This document shows, piece after piece, positions 27,569 to 37,392 of a stretch of 64,000 bases of DNA. The notes under the pieces were generated by a model. The model saw nothing but the letters and a program-made list of their open reading frames with translations, searched no databases and was not told where the DNA came from. The translations under genes were made by a program, and so were the position numbers. How positions within the stretch are numbered: position 1 is the stretch's first letter; every line of letters begins with the position of its first letter. Origin of the DNA: Alteracholeplasma palmae J233 (lineage in GTDB: Bacteria > Bacillota_I > Bacilli_A > Acholeplasmatales > Acholeplasmataceae); assembly GCF_000968055.1 (NCBI RefSeq), contig NC_022538.1, forward strand, positions 1,337,499-1,401,498. The letters run 5' to 3'.

Positions 27569-28627
27569 TTATTCCCCTGTTAATTGTCTTTTTTGGAATT
27601 CATTTAATAATGGTTCAATAATTAAATCAAGTTTGCCTTCCATAATCGCATCTAGTCTTTGTAAAGTTAATCCGATTCTATGATCAGTTACACGGTTTTG
27701 TGGATAATTATAAGTTCTTACTTTTTCACTTCTATCTCCACGACCTACTAAGGCTTTACGTTGTTCGCCTTCTTTTTCTAATTGTTCTTGTAAGAATTTA
27801 TCAAAAATACGTGTTTTTAATAGTCTAAATGCTTTATCTTTGTTTTCATGTTGACTCTTACCTTCTTGACAAGCAACCATAATTCCAGTAGGAATATGAG
27901 TTAATCTAACCGCTGATTTAGTTGTATTAACTGATTGCCCCCCTGGGCCACTTGAATTATAAGTATCAAATCTAATATCATTCCAGCTAATATCTATTTC
28001 TAATTCTTCTGCTTCAGGCATCACTAATACAACTGCTGTTGAAGTATGTATTCTTCCTTGTGATTCTGTTTCTGGAACTCTTTGTACTCTATGTACTCCA
28101 GATTCATATTTTAAGAATGAATATACCTTTTTACCTGTAACCATAAATTCAATTGAAGTGAATCCTCCCATTGATCCTTCCATGGCATTTAAAATTTCAA
28201 TTTTCCAGTTTTTAGTTTCTGCATATTTACTGTAAGCTCTAAATAAGTCTCCTGCAAATAAATTACCTTCATCTCCACCAGCAGCACCTTTGATTTCAAC
28301 AACTACGTTTTTTTCATCGTTAGGGTCTTTTGGTAAAAGTAAGATTTTTAAATCTGCGATTAACTGTTCTTTTCTATCTTCTAACTCAGCTTTTTCTAAG
28401 TGAGCCATTTCTAAAATTTCTTCATCTTTTTCAGTCTTTAATAAAGTATCTGTATTTTTTAATTGTTCTATAACTTCAAGATACTTATTATATTCTAAAA
28501 CTGCATCTTCTAATTGACTGGATTCTTTTAACTTTTCAGTCATTTTTTTAACATCAGTAATGCCTTGTGAAAGTTCATCCTGAATTTTATAATATTGTTT
28601 CTTCATTACATCTAATCGATCAAACAT
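27569..28627 (-). CDS. prfA: Peptide chain release factor 1
   Basis: Terminates translation at UAA and UAG. The 352 residues contain GPGGQSVNTTKSAVR with the peptidyl-hydrolysis GGQ near 230, plus the N-terminal helical domain. Length is standard. It sits directly before prmC. Confidence 0.96.
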   Translation of the reverse strand: MFDRLDVMKKQYYKIQDELSQGITDVKKMTEKLKESSQLEDAVLEYNKYLEVIEQLKNTDTLLKTEKDEEILEMAHLEKAELEDRKEQLIADLKILLLPKDPNDEKNVVVEIKGAAGGDEGNLFAGDLFRAYSKYAETKNWKIEILNAMEGSMGGFTSIEFMVTGKKVYSFLKYESGVHRVQRVPETESQGRIHTSTAVVLVMPEAEELEIDISWNDIRFDTYNSSGPGGQSVNTTKSAVRLTHIPTGIMVACQEGKSQHENKDKAFRLLKTRIFDKFLQEQLEKEGEQRKALVGRGDRSEKVRTYNYPQNRVTDHRIGLTLQRLDAIMEGKLDLIIEPLLNEFQKRQLTGE

Positions 28628-28636
28628 AAATCCTCC

Positions 28637-30373
28637 TTAGTCTTCCTTAGAAAACTGACTTAGGTATAGGTTACTATAGAACCCATTTTTTTTCATGAGT
28701 ACATCGTGTGTACCATATTCTTCAATTTTACCTTTATTCATTACAATAATTACATCTGAATCTATAATTGTTTTTAATCTATGAGCGATAATAAAACTTG
28801 TTCTATTTTTCATTACTTCTAAAAAGGCTTTTTGTATTTCTTGTTCCATCAAACTATCAATACTAGAAGTCGCTTCATCTAAGATTAAAATAGGTGGGTT
28901 AATGACAAGTGCTCTTGCGATAGTAAGTAATTGTTTTTGTCCCACAGAAAGATTAATATCATCACCTAATACTGTCTGATAACCTTGACTTAGTTTGCTA
29001 ATAAAACTATGGCAATTTGCTTTTTTAGCGGCCTCAACAATTTCTTCTAGTGTTGCATCTTTCTTTCCGTATTTTAAATTATCTTCTATAGTTCCATTAA
29101 ATAACCATGGTTCTTGTAAAACTAATCCAAAACTCATTCTTAAAGCATTTCTATTATAACTTTTGATATCTTTACCATCTAAGATAATTTTACCATTATT
29201 TACATCATAATAACGCATTAATAAATTAATCATAGTTGATTTACCAGCACCAGTAGGTCCGACAATCGCAATCTTTTGTCCTGGTTTAACTTCTAAATTA
29301 AAATCTTTAATTAAATTTTGTCCTTTTTGATAAGAAAAATCCACGTGTTGGAAAATAACTTCTCCTTTTGTTGCACGATTTTCTTTAAGAAATGGTAACA
29401 ATTCTTCTTCAATATCTTGGTCTAGTATGTCTTTCAAACGTTTTAGTCCGGCTTTACCTGCCATAAAGTTAGCTGTTAAAACACTAAATTCATTAAATGG
29501 TCTAGAAAACATTGCTGAATACATAATCATACTAGTTAACACAGATATTTCAATCGGCTGATTTAAAAGTGCTAAGATAAGAGCTACTACGCCTAAAAAG
29601 GCATAAGCAATATTATTAAACATTCTATAAGTCGGATTATTAATAGAAGCTAAGAAATATGCTTTATCTGAAACTTGCATGAGTTCTTCGTTGATTTGGT
29701 CAAACTCTTTTTTAGCTTCTTCTTCATAGTTATATGCTAGTATTAATTTTTTTTCTGAAATATACTCTTGAGCAGTTGATGTCAGTTTTCCTGTTAGTTT
29801 TTGTACTTTAACAAATCTTTCAGAAGCTTTTTTTCTAGTAAGTTTAGAATAAATCAAAATAATAGGGATGGTTGCTAAAATAACTAAGGTCAAATAAATA
29901 TTTAAATATATCATTAAGCCTAAAGAAATGATAATAGTTGTTGCTCCTTGGAAAAACTGCATAAAGAAATTAGAAAGAGCATCAAAAACTAAATCAGAAT
30001 CTTGTGAAAAACGCATCATAATATCACCCGTTTGATTCGTATCTAAATAAGATAAAGGTGTATGAGTAATGATATTAAATGCTTTATTTCTTAAATTTTT
30101 AATAACAATCGTTGAGTAATTATGAGAACAAAATTGACTTATCCATAATAAAGTAGTACCTGCTAGGTAAAATAAGGCTATTAAAGATAACATCTTAAAG
30201 ACATATTCTTGATCGACATTATTAGGTCCAACAACTCTATTGACTACAAACCCTATTAAAAGTGGGTTAATTAAAATAAGAATGTTACCAATAAGAGCGG
30301 TAATTAAATTGAGAATCAACCACTTGGTTGCTTTTTGACTATAAGGTCTTAAATCTAGTATCATTTGTATCAT
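28637..30373 (-). CDS. ABC exporter half-transporter with canonical Walker B
   Basis: Fused membrane (about 1-310, six helices) and ATPase domains, 578 residues. The P-loop GPTGAGKST lies near 365 and the Walker B is ILILDEATSS with the catalytic Glu intact. The signature motif is LSVGQ, deviating at its third position from the usual LSGGQ. It pairs with the preceding gene, with a four-base overlap, giving a heterodimeric exporter of the BmrCD/TM287-288 type. Substrate unknown: drug or lipid are the usual options. Confidence 0.9.
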   Translation of the reverse strand: MIQMILDLRPYSQKATKWLILNLITALIGNILILINPLLIGFVVNRVVGPNNVDQEYVFKMLSLIALFYLAGTTLLWISQFCSHNYSTIVIKNLRNKAFNIITHTPLSYLDTNQTGDIMMRFSQDSDLVFDALSNFFMQFFQGATTIIISLGLMIYLNIYLTLVILATIPIILIYSKLTRKKASERFVKVQKLTGKLTSTAQEYISEKKLILAYNYEEEAKKEFDQINEELMQVSDKAYFLASINNPTYRMFNNIAYAFLGVVALILALLNQPIEISVLTSMIMYSAMFSRPFNEFSVLTANFMAGKAGLKRLKDILDQDIEEELLPFLKENRATKGEVIFQHVDFSYQKGQNLIKDFNLEVKPGQKIAIVGPTGAGKSTMINLLMRYYDVNNGKIILDGKDIKSYNRNALRMSFGLVLQEPWLFNGTIEDNLKYGKKDATLEEIVEAAKKANCHSFISKLSQGYQTVLGDDINLSVGQKQLLTIARALVINPPILILDEATSSIDSLMEQEIQKAFLEVMKNRTSFIIAHRLKTIIDSDVIIVMNKGKIEEYGTHDVLMKKNGFYSNLYLSQFSKED

Positions 30374-32082
30374 GACTCTTGACCTCCTTGAATTTGAGTT
30401 TCATATAATTTTTTATATAACTCATTGTTTTTTAATAAGTTCTCATGTGTATCGATTGCAGCAATCGTTGCATTATCAATCACAATAATTTTATCTGCTT
30501 TCATGAGACTACTTAATCTTTGACTAATTAAGATTGTTGTTGGCTTATTTTCTTTACTATCTAGTTGTTTTCTAATTTTATAATCAGTAACATAATCTAA
30601 AGCACTAAAAACATCATCTAATATTAAAATTGAAGATTCTTTAACAAGCGCTCTTGTCAAAGCTAACCTTTGTTTTTGTCCACCAGAAAAGTTATTTCCC
30701 TGTTTATTTACTGTTTTTGAAATACCTTCACTATCATTTAAAATAAAATTGGCTTGTGCTTCATTTAAGGCTTCATTTATTTTTATGTTTGTATACTCAT
30801 TCTTCATTTTTATATTTTTTTCAACATTTCCTGATAATAAAGATGCTTTTTGTGAAGCATAGGCAATTTTATCACGTAAATCAAATAAGTCATAAGATTC
30901 TATTTTCTTATCATTAATGAGTATTTCTCCTGTTGTTGTATTATAAAATCTAAGTAATAAATCAACAAGTGTTGTTTTACCAGAGCCAGTTAATCCAACA
31001 ATACCAATTGTTTGTCCAGGTAAGATAGTAAAGTTAATATGATTCAAAGTAGGTTGTAAGTGGTTTTTATATGTATAGCTGACATCTCTAAATTCAATTT
31101 TAGCTGGTGTGCTATCCAATTTTTCATTATTCATATTAATCACAGTGGGTTCTTTATCTAATATCTCTTTAATTCTAATAGATGCGGTTCCTGCTTTTGT
31201 ATAAAGCATCATTAAGTTCATAACTGATACAATAGATAAGGTTAATTGTGTAACATAATTAATAATTTGGATGAGTTGTTCTTGTTGCATTGAGTTATTA
31301 TAAACATCTTTTGATCCAACATAAATCATAGCTACTAAAACAATATTCATCGCAAGCATTGTAAAAGGTGTTGAAAAAGAAGTAAGTTTTCCTAATTTAA
31401 CAAGTATTAAAGATAGTGTTTCATTTTTTTTATGAAATCTATTTTCTTCATGTTCCACTTGAGCAAAGGCTCTAATCATTCTAGCTCCTTCAGTATTATC
31501 CTTTACAACATCGATTAACTTATCATTCTGATTTTGAAATTTTTTAAAGTTTTTAATGGATACTTTCATCACTAAAAGTAACATAACAAGTAATAAAGGT
31601 AGGCTACATAAAAGAATTAATGCTACTTTAGGACTTACAATAAATAATGCTACTATACTTCCAATCATTAAAAAAGGTGCTCTAGAAGCAATCCTCATTG
31701 TCATAGCTAAGCCGTTTTGCATTTGTTGTACATCTGTATTAATTCTATTGGTTAAACTACTAGAAGAAAACTCTTCTAAGTCCTCTATCGATAAATCTTG
31801 TATCTTGTAAAAAAGAGCTTGCCTTAAGTTCTGTGCATAATTTTGAGAAACTTTTGCTGTTAATCTATGTGCATATACCGTAGATAAGTATCCTAAGACA
31901 CAAAAAACAAGTATAAGCCCTGCCATTAAAAAGCCTTTTTCATAATTTTTATTCTTAAGACCGTCTTTCATAAGAATTGCCATAAAAATAGGTAAAAAGA
32001 GTTCAAACCCTACTTCTATAATTTTAAAGAAAAAGCCTAGAAAAAACTCTTTTTTATACTTTATATATTTCATTGAATCCAT
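30370..32082 (-). CDS. ABC exporter half-transporter with degenerate catalytic site
   Basis: Partner of the previous half-transporter, 570 residues, six membrane helices and an ATPase domain. The P-loop is GLTGSGKTT near 355 and the signature is FSGGQ, but the Walker B ends ILILDDVFSALD, with Asp in place of the catalytic Glu. That asymmetry is the mark of heterodimeric exporters with one active and one degenerate nucleotide site. First gene of the unit running to tsaC. Confidence 0.9.
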   Translation of the reverse strand: MDSMKYIKYKKEFFLGFFFKIIEVGFELFLPIFMAILMKDGLKNKNYEKGFLMAGLILVFCVLGYLSTVYAHRLTAKVSQNYAQNLRQALFYKIQDLSIEDLEEFSSSSLTNRINTDVQQMQNGLAMTMRIASRAPFLMIGSIVALFIVSPKVALILLCSLPLLLVMLLLVMKVSIKNFKKFQNQNDKLIDVVKDNTEGARMIRAFAQVEHEENRFHKKNETLSLILVKLGKLTSFSTPFTMLAMNIVLVAMIYVGSKDVYNNSMQQEQLIQIINYVTQLTLSIVSVMNLMMLYTKAGTASIRIKEILDKEPTVINMNNEKLDSTPAKIEFRDVSYTYKNHLQPTLNHINFTILPGQTIGIVGLTGSGKTTLVDLLLRFYNTTTGEILINDKKIESYDLFDLRDKIAYASQKASLLSGNVEKNIKMKNEYTNIKINEALNEAQANFILNDSEGISKTVNKQGNNFSGGQKQRLALTRALVKESSILILDDVFSALDYVTDYKIRKQLDSKENKPTTILISQRLSSLMKADKIIVIDNATIAAIDTHENLLKNNELYKKLYETQIQGGQES

Positions 32083-32191
32083 TTTTCTACACCCTCATTT
32101 CATTATTATATTGTATCATATTTTAAGCTTTTTTTTATCTTTAAAAACGTTTTTCTTATATAATCACATTACTTTTAATATTTACTTTTAG

Positions 32192-32200
32192 TGTTATAAT
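32192..32200 (+). promoter_or_regulatory. Extended -10 promoter of dps
   Basis: TGT directly before TATAAT, 22 bases upstream of the ATG. No clear PerR-type palindrome is visible at it. Confidence 0.55.
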
Positions 32201-32221
32201 ATAGTTAAGAGGTGAAAGAAT

Positions 32222-32656
32222 ATGAATAAATTATATGTTGCTTTAAATAAACAGGTTTCAAATTTTAGTGTGTTATTTACAAAGTTACATCATTATCATT
32301 GGTATGTGAAAGGTCCAGAATTCTTTTCATTACATGAACATCTTGAAGAGTTATATAATGAAGTTAATGAATTATATGACGAATATGCTGAAAGACTTAT
32401 CGCAATTGGTGGAAAACCTATTTCTAATTTAAAAGGTTATTTAGAAGTTACTTCATTAAACGAAGCTACAGAAGAATCTACTAAAGATATGATTTTAGCT
32501 GTTTCAAATGATTTAAAACTTTTAGTAACTGAATTAAAAGAAGTCATTGATCTCGCAGATAAAGTTGATGATTACGGTACTGCAGATATGGCTACTTCTA
32601 CTATCAGATCATTTGATAAACATATTTGGATGTTTACAGCTTTGCTTAATAAATAA
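32222..32656 (+). CDS. dps: Dps-family ferritin-like protein
   Basis: Dps dodecamers oxidise and store iron and shield DNA from peroxide. The 144 residues show the inter-subunit ferroxidase residues in HHYHWYVKGPEFFSLHEHLEE near 23-43 and DEYAERLIAIGG near 58-69. Monocistronic, between divergent exporter and dnaB transcription units. AGAGGTGA sets the ATG. Confidence 0.93.
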   Translation: MNKLYVALNKQVSNFSVLFTKLHHYHWYVKGPEFFSLHEHLEELYNEVNELYDEYAERLIAIGGKPISNLKGYLEVTSLNEATEESTKDMILAVSNDLKLLVTELKEVIDLADKVDDYGTADMATSTIRSFDKHIWMFTALLNK

Positions 32657-32668
32657 TTTATAAGCGTG

Positions 32669-32706
32669 AAATTACTACTAAAAAATTTTAGTGGTAATTT
32701 TTTTAT
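32669..32706 (+). terminator. Terminator of dps
   Basis: ATTACTACTAAAA/TTTTAGTGGTAAT stem (G-T wobble tolerated) with a T-run. Confidence 0.85.
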
Positions 32707-32713
32707 ATCACTT

Positions 32714-32752
32714 TATAATAAAAGCCAGAGAAGTTTACTTTCTTTGGCTTTT
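32714..32752 (-). terminator. Terminator of dnaB
   Basis: Minus-strand AAAGCCA/TGGCTTT stem with an extended imperfect interior, then TTTATTAT, just after the dnaB stop. Confidence 0.75.
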
Positions 32753-32771
32753 AGTTTACTATTCTATTTTA

Positions 32772-34118
32772 TTATTGCTCATCATCATAATGACTGGTAT
32801 GCTCTCTAAATCTTGAAAATTCTGTATCAAAGATGAACTTTCTATCTCCTAGGCTACCTTGTCTATTTTTAGCAATAATTACTTCCGCTTCACCTGGCAT
32901 ATTAGATTTTGATTTCGTATAGTATTCATCTCTATATAAGAACATAACTATATCCGCATCTTGTTCAATAGAACCAGATTCTCTTAAATCCGCTAAAACT
33001 GGTTTTTTATCTTCTCTTTTTTCAACATCACGAGATAACTGAGAAAGTGCTAAAACAGGAATTTTCAATTCTCTTGCCATTTGTTTTAGTCCTCTAGAAA
33101 TTCTAGCAACTTCTTCTTGTCTATTATTGATTCTATCATCACCTTTAATTAATTGAAGATAGTCAATCACAACAAATTCTAATTTATCTTCTTGTTTTAA
33201 CTTACGGCACTTAGCTCTAATATCTGAGATACTAACAGCTGCAGAGTCATCAAAGAAAACATTAAGTCTTCCCATCGCCTCAGAGCTAGCTTCTAGAAAT
33301 TGCCATTCTTTAGCAGATAAATTACCACTTTTTATCTTATAGTTTTCAATACCTGATTCACTACTAATCATACGGGTTGCTAGTTGATCATTACTCATTT
33401 CTAAACTGAATATAGCAACTCCAGCTTTACCACCTTTATTAAACTTAGCAACATTCATCGCTAAATTCATCGCAAAGGCACTTTTACCCATAGATGGTCT
33501 AGCAGCTAGGATAATAAGTTCTTCGGGCTGTAATCCTAATGTCATTTGGTTTAAACCAGCAAATCCTGTATTTAATCCTGTGATACCACCAGTACGGTCT
33601 TTATTTTGTTCTATCTTTTCTTTAACTTCTACTAAAACTTTAGATATTTCTGAAAAAGCAGTTGTTTTTCTTTTTTGTGAAACCGCAAATACTTTTTCTT
33701 CTGCTAGATCAATGTATGCTTTAGCATCGATATCTTTTAATCCTTCTTCTGCTAATTCTTGTGCAACGTTGATCATTTCTCGCTTTAAGGCAGCTTCTTT
33801 AATGTGTCCAATATAAGTTTCAATATGATCTGCAGAAGGAACCATATTTCCTAGACTAATTAAATATTTTAAGCCGCCAATTTTTTCAATTAAATGCTTT
33901 CTTTCTAAAACATAACCTACTGAAGCATAATCAATATTTTGATTATCATTGAATAATTCTTTAATTGCTTGAAAAATATAGCCATGATTTAAATTAAAAA
34001 AGTCGTATTCTGATAACCCATCTAAAGCAACTGGGATTGTTCTTGTATCTAAGAATAAAGAACCCAATAGGGCTCTTTCCGCATCTTGATGTGAAGGTAG
34101 GCTTCTTAATGCATTCAT
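32772..34118 (-). CDS. dnaB: Replicative DNA helicase
   Basis: Hexameric helicase of the replisome. 448 residues with the N-terminal helical domain (about 1-105) and a RecA-like domain: ARPSMGKSAF near 205 (Walker A) and VIDYLQLI near 316 (Walker B). The start ATG shares one base with the TAA of the gdpP-rplI gene. No intein is seen. Confidence 0.95.
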   Translation of the reverse strand: MNALRSLPSHQDAERALLGSLFLDTRTIPVALDGLSEYDFFNLNHGYIFQAIKELFNDNQNIDYASVGYVLERKHLIEKIGGLKYLISLGNMVPSADHIETYIGHIKEAALKREMINVAQELAEEGLKDIDAKAYIDLAEEKVFAVSQKRKTTAFSEISKVLVEVKEKIEQNKDRTGGITGLNTGFAGLNQMTLGLQPEELIILAARPSMGKSAFAMNLAMNVAKFNKGGKAGVAIFSLEMSNDQLATRMISSESGIENYKIKSGNLSAKEWQFLEASSEAMGRLNVFFDDSAAVSISDIRAKCRKLKQEDKLEFVVIDYLQLIKGDDRINNRQEEVARISRGLKQMARELKIPVLALSQLSRDVEKREDKKPVLADLRESGSIEQDADIVMFLYRDEYYTKSKSNMPGEAEVIIAKNRQGSLGDRKFIFDTEFSRFREHTSHYDDEQ

Positions 34119-34564
34119 TAGTTAGCACCTACTACGTTAATTTCAAATTGGGCTTTAATATCTTTAGTTAAAGAAACGGTTGCTGAATAAATGCCTACTG
34201 AGTTGATTTCACTTGATAATTCAATTTTTTTCTTATCAATTGTAACACCGTGTTCTTTTTCAAATTCATCTGCTATTTGTTTGGTTGTAACTGTTCCGTA
34301 TAATCTTCCATCTGGTCCAATTTGGATACCTACAGTTACTTTTTTTCCTTCAATTTCAGATTTTATTTTTTGCATGAGTTCTAGATAATCTAATTCTTTT
34401 TGTTTCGCTAATTCTTGAGCTTTCTTTAAAGCATCAAGTGATACGTCATTAGCTATAACTGCTTTTTTACCATTTACTAGAAATTGTCCGTAGCCGTTTG
34501 CTACTTCAATAATTTCGTCTTTCTTACCTTTACCTTTTACATCTTCTAAAAGTATAACTCTCAC
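34118..34564 (-). CDS. rplI: Ribosomal protein L9, probable internal translation start within gdpP-rplI
   Basis: Within the fused ORF, Val670 is a GTG preceded by GAAGGTGA four bases upstream, the SD form used by many starts in this window. Starting there gives exactly 148 residues, the normal length of L9, beginning MRVILLEDVKGKG. The N-domain (670-720), the long connecting helix (KKAQELAKQKELDYLELMQK region) and the C-domain with VGIQIGPDGRLYGTVT are all present. L9 is therefore probably also made as a free protein. This nested start is inference from the SD and length. Confidence 0.7.
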   Translation of the reverse strand: MRVILLEDVKGKGKKDEIIEVANGYGQFLVNGKKAVIANDVSLDALKKAQELAKQKELDYLELMQKIKSEIEGKKVTVGIQIGPDGRLYGTVTTKQIADEFEKEHGVTIDKKKIELSSEINSVGIYSATVSLTKDIKAQFEINVVGAN

Positions 34565-36571
34565 AATTTCACCTTCTTCATATTCTAATCTAATTAATTG
34601 TTTTAATTGTTCTGTTACAGTCTTTATATCAACATTCTTAATTTGGGTAGCTGCACTATTTAAGTGTCCTCCACCGCCTAATTGTTCCATTAAAATCTGA
34701 ACATTAACTTGATTATAAGATCTAGCACTTATTCCCACAGTGATATCATCTAACTTAGTAATTGTAAATGCTGCATCAATGCCTTTAATATTTAATAAGC
34801 TTTCAGATACTTGTGCTAAAAATGATCTATCATCATAAATTTGATCACTTGAAACAATCGCAAACTTATCCATAAAAACTTCCATTTGTGAAGTCATTTT
34901 ATTGATTTCTAACGTTCTTAAAATATCATGTCTTAACCAAGATTTAACTTCTATCGCATCAGCTCCTAGTTCTTTTAACTTAGATGCGACTTCAAAAGTT
35001 CTTGCACTAGTTCTGTATGTGAAAGTATTAGTATCTACTAAAAGTCCTGCATACATGATACTTGATTCAAATGGGGTAATATCAACTTCATCTTGAAAGA
35101 AGTTAACAAGTTCTATTAATAATTCGATTGTTGATGATGCAGATGTTTCAACATATGAGAACATGCTTTCTATTGCTTTTTCTGATGTTCTATGATGATC
35201 GATAACTACTATTTTTTCTGTTAATTCTAAAATTTCAGGGCTATTAACAATCTCTTTTGATTGAGTATCTAAGATGACAAGCAATGAATCTTTTTTAATC
35301 ATTTTAGTTGTTTCTTCTGTTGTTTTAATATTCTTTTTGAGATCTGGTTCTTTTTCAAGTAACTCTAAATAAACAGGATGAACTGTCTGGTCTAATTTTT
35401 CTTCATCTACAATTAAGTATTTGTTAAGTTTAGACTCTCCATCAAGTGAAACTGCCATTTTAAACATCGCAAGCATTGATCCAAAAGCATCTAAATCTGT
35501 TTGATTGTGACCCATGATAAATATCGTATTAGAACTCTTAATTAATTCTTGAATTGTTTGTGCATTAACTCTGGCACTTACTTTAGAGTTTTTGGTTGAG
35601 GCGTCTGTTTTAGCACCAAAGTAGTGGATTTTTTCATTTTCAATATTGACAACTACTTGGTCACCACCACGTTTTTGGGCAAGTTCAATGGCATTTTGAG
35701 CATAACTTGCAATTTCTTCATATGAAATATCCCATGAAGCTATTCCCATTGAAATGGTTACTTTTAGTTGATATCCCATTGAGATTTTTCTAATTGTTTC
35801 TAAAATATCAAATTTTGTCTCCATCATTTTGTCAAGATTTTCTCTTGTGATTAAGAGCAATAGTCTATCATCAACAAGCTGTTTTAAATATCCTGAATAA
35901 CTTTCAACCCAATCAGATAAAGCTCCCAAATACTCACTTTTAATTTGTGATTGTTCTGATATATCTAATCCTACGACAGACTCTTCTAAGTTATCAAATG
36001 TGATAAGTGCTACAGCTGGTAGATTTTTTTGATAGACTTCTTTAATTTTTTCTTGTTCTGTTACATCAAATAGATATAAAACATTAAATTGTTTTTTATA
36101 GATACATTCATATTTACTATCTTTAATTTTAACAATAGCTTTACTATTTTTAGACTTAATTAACTCATAAAGTTCTGTATTTACATTTTGAATTTTTTCA
36201 TTTAATTCAGGACCATCTAAAATAATACTTGCATATGGGTTAATCCACTGAATTTCTTCAATACGATCATCTATTAAGATGATTCCTACTGGAAGTTCAT
36301 TAAATACTTCTTCTCCAACTTGGTTGACATGATATGATATTTTTGACCAAATATCTAATCTAGCTTCTAAATTTTTTATTTTCTCTTTATTTTTATGATT
36401 AATCATTCTATTAATCATAATAAATAGAATGATACTTGTAATAAGTATAACTCCAAATAAAGAGGCTCTATAAGCTTCTTCTAAGTAGTCGTATTTAAGA
36501 TCAAAATATGCCCCTACACATAGTCCAACTAATAAAATTAATACTGTTAAGCTAGGAATAAATTTTTTCAC
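34118..36571 (-). CDS. gdpP-rplI: GdpP c-di-AMP phosphodiesterase fused in frame to ribosomal protein L9
   Basis: One 817-codon ORF. Residues 1-669 are GdpP: two membrane helices (7-23, 37-55), a PAS-like region (about 82-170), a degenerate GGDEF with GGDQV at 302-306, then a DHH phosphodiesterase with GHNQTDLDAFG (354-364), DHH (458-460) and GGGGH (632-636). It should hydrolyse c-di-AMP at the membrane. Residues 670-817 are a full ribosomal protein L9 beginning VRVILLEDVKGKGKK. In Bacillus these are separate neighbouring genes (gdpP, rplI, dnaC). Here no stop codon separates them. The start is a GTG after AGGTGA. Confidence 0.92.
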   Translation of the reverse strand: MKKFIPSLTVLILLVGLCVGAYFDLKYDYLEEAYRASLFGVILITSIILFIMINRMINHKNKEKIKNLEARLDIWSKISYHVNQVGEEVFNELPVGIILIDDRIEEIQWINPYASIILDGPELNEKIQNVNTELYELIKSKNSKAIVKIKDSKYECIYKKQFNVLYLFDVTEQEKIKEVYQKNLPAVALITFDNLEESVVGLDISEQSQIKSEYLGALSDWVESYSGYLKQLVDDRLLLLITRENLDKMMETKFDILETIRKISMGYQLKVTISMGIASWDISYEEIASYAQNAIELAQKRGGDQVVVNIENEKIHYFGAKTDASTKNSKVSARVNAQTIQELIKSSNTIFIMGHNQTDLDAFGSMLAMFKMAVSLDGESKLNKYLIVDEEKLDQTVHPVYLELLEKEPDLKKNIKTTEETTKMIKKDSLLVILDTQSKEIVNSPEILELTEKIVVIDHHRTSEKAIESMFSYVETSASSTIELLIELVNFFQDEVDITPFESSIMYAGLLVDTNTFTYRTSARTFEVASKLKELGADAIEVKSWLRHDILRTLEINKMTSQMEVFMDKFAIVSSDQIYDDRSFLAQVSESLLNIKGIDAAFTITKLDDITVGISARSYNQVNVQILMEQLGGGGHLNSAATQIKNVDIKTVTEQLKQLIRLEYEEGEIVRVILLEDVKGKGKKDEIIEVANGYGQFLVNGKKAVIANDVSLDALKKAQELAKQKELDYLELMQKIKSEIEGKKVTVGIQIGPDGRLYGTVTTKQIADEFEKEHGVTIDKKKIELSSEINSVGIYSATVSLTKDIKAQFEINVVGAN

Positions 36572-36653
36572 TACATCACCTGCTTTTATAAAATGAATAC
36601 TATGTTTATTTTAACATAATTTATGCAAATTTAACACCATCACATATCATATA

Positions 36654-36681
36654 AAATAAAAACAGGAATATTATTCCTGTT
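36654..36681 (-). terminator. Terminator of rpsF-ssb-rpsR
   Basis: ACAGGAATA/TATTCCTGT hairpin followed by TTTTATTTT on the minus strand. Confidence 0.88.
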
Positions 36682-36687
36682 TAAGTA

Positions 36688-36927
36688 TTATTCTTTAACG
36701 AATGGTAGTAAAGCCATGTGACGTGCTCTTTTGATTGCACTCGCAAGTGGACGTTGCCATTTAGCTGATGTACCAGTTACACGTCTTGGTAAAATTTTAC
36801 CGCGATCAGTTACAAATTTTTTTAATAGTTCAACATCTTTGAAGTCAATGTGTGTTACTTTATTTTGAGTAAAATAGCAAACTTTACGACGTCTTTTAAA
36901 TCCTGAACCGCCTCTTCTATTTTGCAT
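36688..36927 (-). CDS. rpsR: 30S ribosomal protein S18
   Basis: 79 residues, basic, with the family motif [12 protein letters not shown] near 29-40 and [10 protein letters not shown] at the C-terminus. Binds S6 in the platform of the small subunit. Last gene of rpsF-ssb-rpsR. Confidence 0.95.
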   Translation of the reverse strand: MQNRRGGSGFKRRRKVCYFTQNKVTHIDFKDVELLKKFVTDRGKILPRRVTGTSAKWQRPLASAIKRARHMALLPFVKE

Positions 36928-36945
36928 TTGATATTCTCCTTCTAA

Positions 36946-37389
36946 TTAAAATGGTAAATCATCTTCAGCTGCTAGATTTTTACTTGTTTCATAAAATTCA
37001 TTTTGTGCATCATCTGTATGATTATTTTGAGTTGAAGCTGAACCAAAGTTTTGTGATGAATTACTTTGTTCTCCTCTAGATTCTAAGAATTGAATAGAAT
37101 CGCATTGAACTTCTGTTATATATCTTGTTCCTTGTTCTGCTTCATATGTTCTGGTTTGAATTCTTCCTTCAATACCTAAAAGTCCACCTTTTCTGATGTA
37201 CTTAGCTAAGTTTTCTGCTTGTTTTCTCCAAACAACGCAATTGATAAAATCAGCTTGACGATCACCTGATTGATCTGTGAAGCTACGATTAACAGCCACT
37301 GTAAAAGACACAACAGGAATATTTGAACTTGTTACTTTAAGTTCTGGATCCTTAGTAATTCTTCCTACTAAAACGACTCTATTAATCAT
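36946..37389 (-). CDS. ssb: Single-stranded DNA-binding protein
   Basis: An OB-fold of about 105 residues ([32 protein letters not shown]), a Gln/Asn/Ser-rich linker, and the acidic DDLPF tip that docks replication and repair partners. 147 residues. Between rpsF and rpsR, as in most Firmicutes. Confidence 0.95.
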   Translation of the reverse strand: MINRVVLVGRITKDPELKVTSSNIPVVSFTVAVNRSFTDQSGDRQADFINCVVWRKQAENLAKYIRKGGLLGIEGRIQTRTYEAEQGTRYITEVQCDSIQFLESRGEQSNSSQNFGSASTQNNHTDDAQNEFYETSKNLAAEDDLPF

Positions 37390-37392
37390 ATA

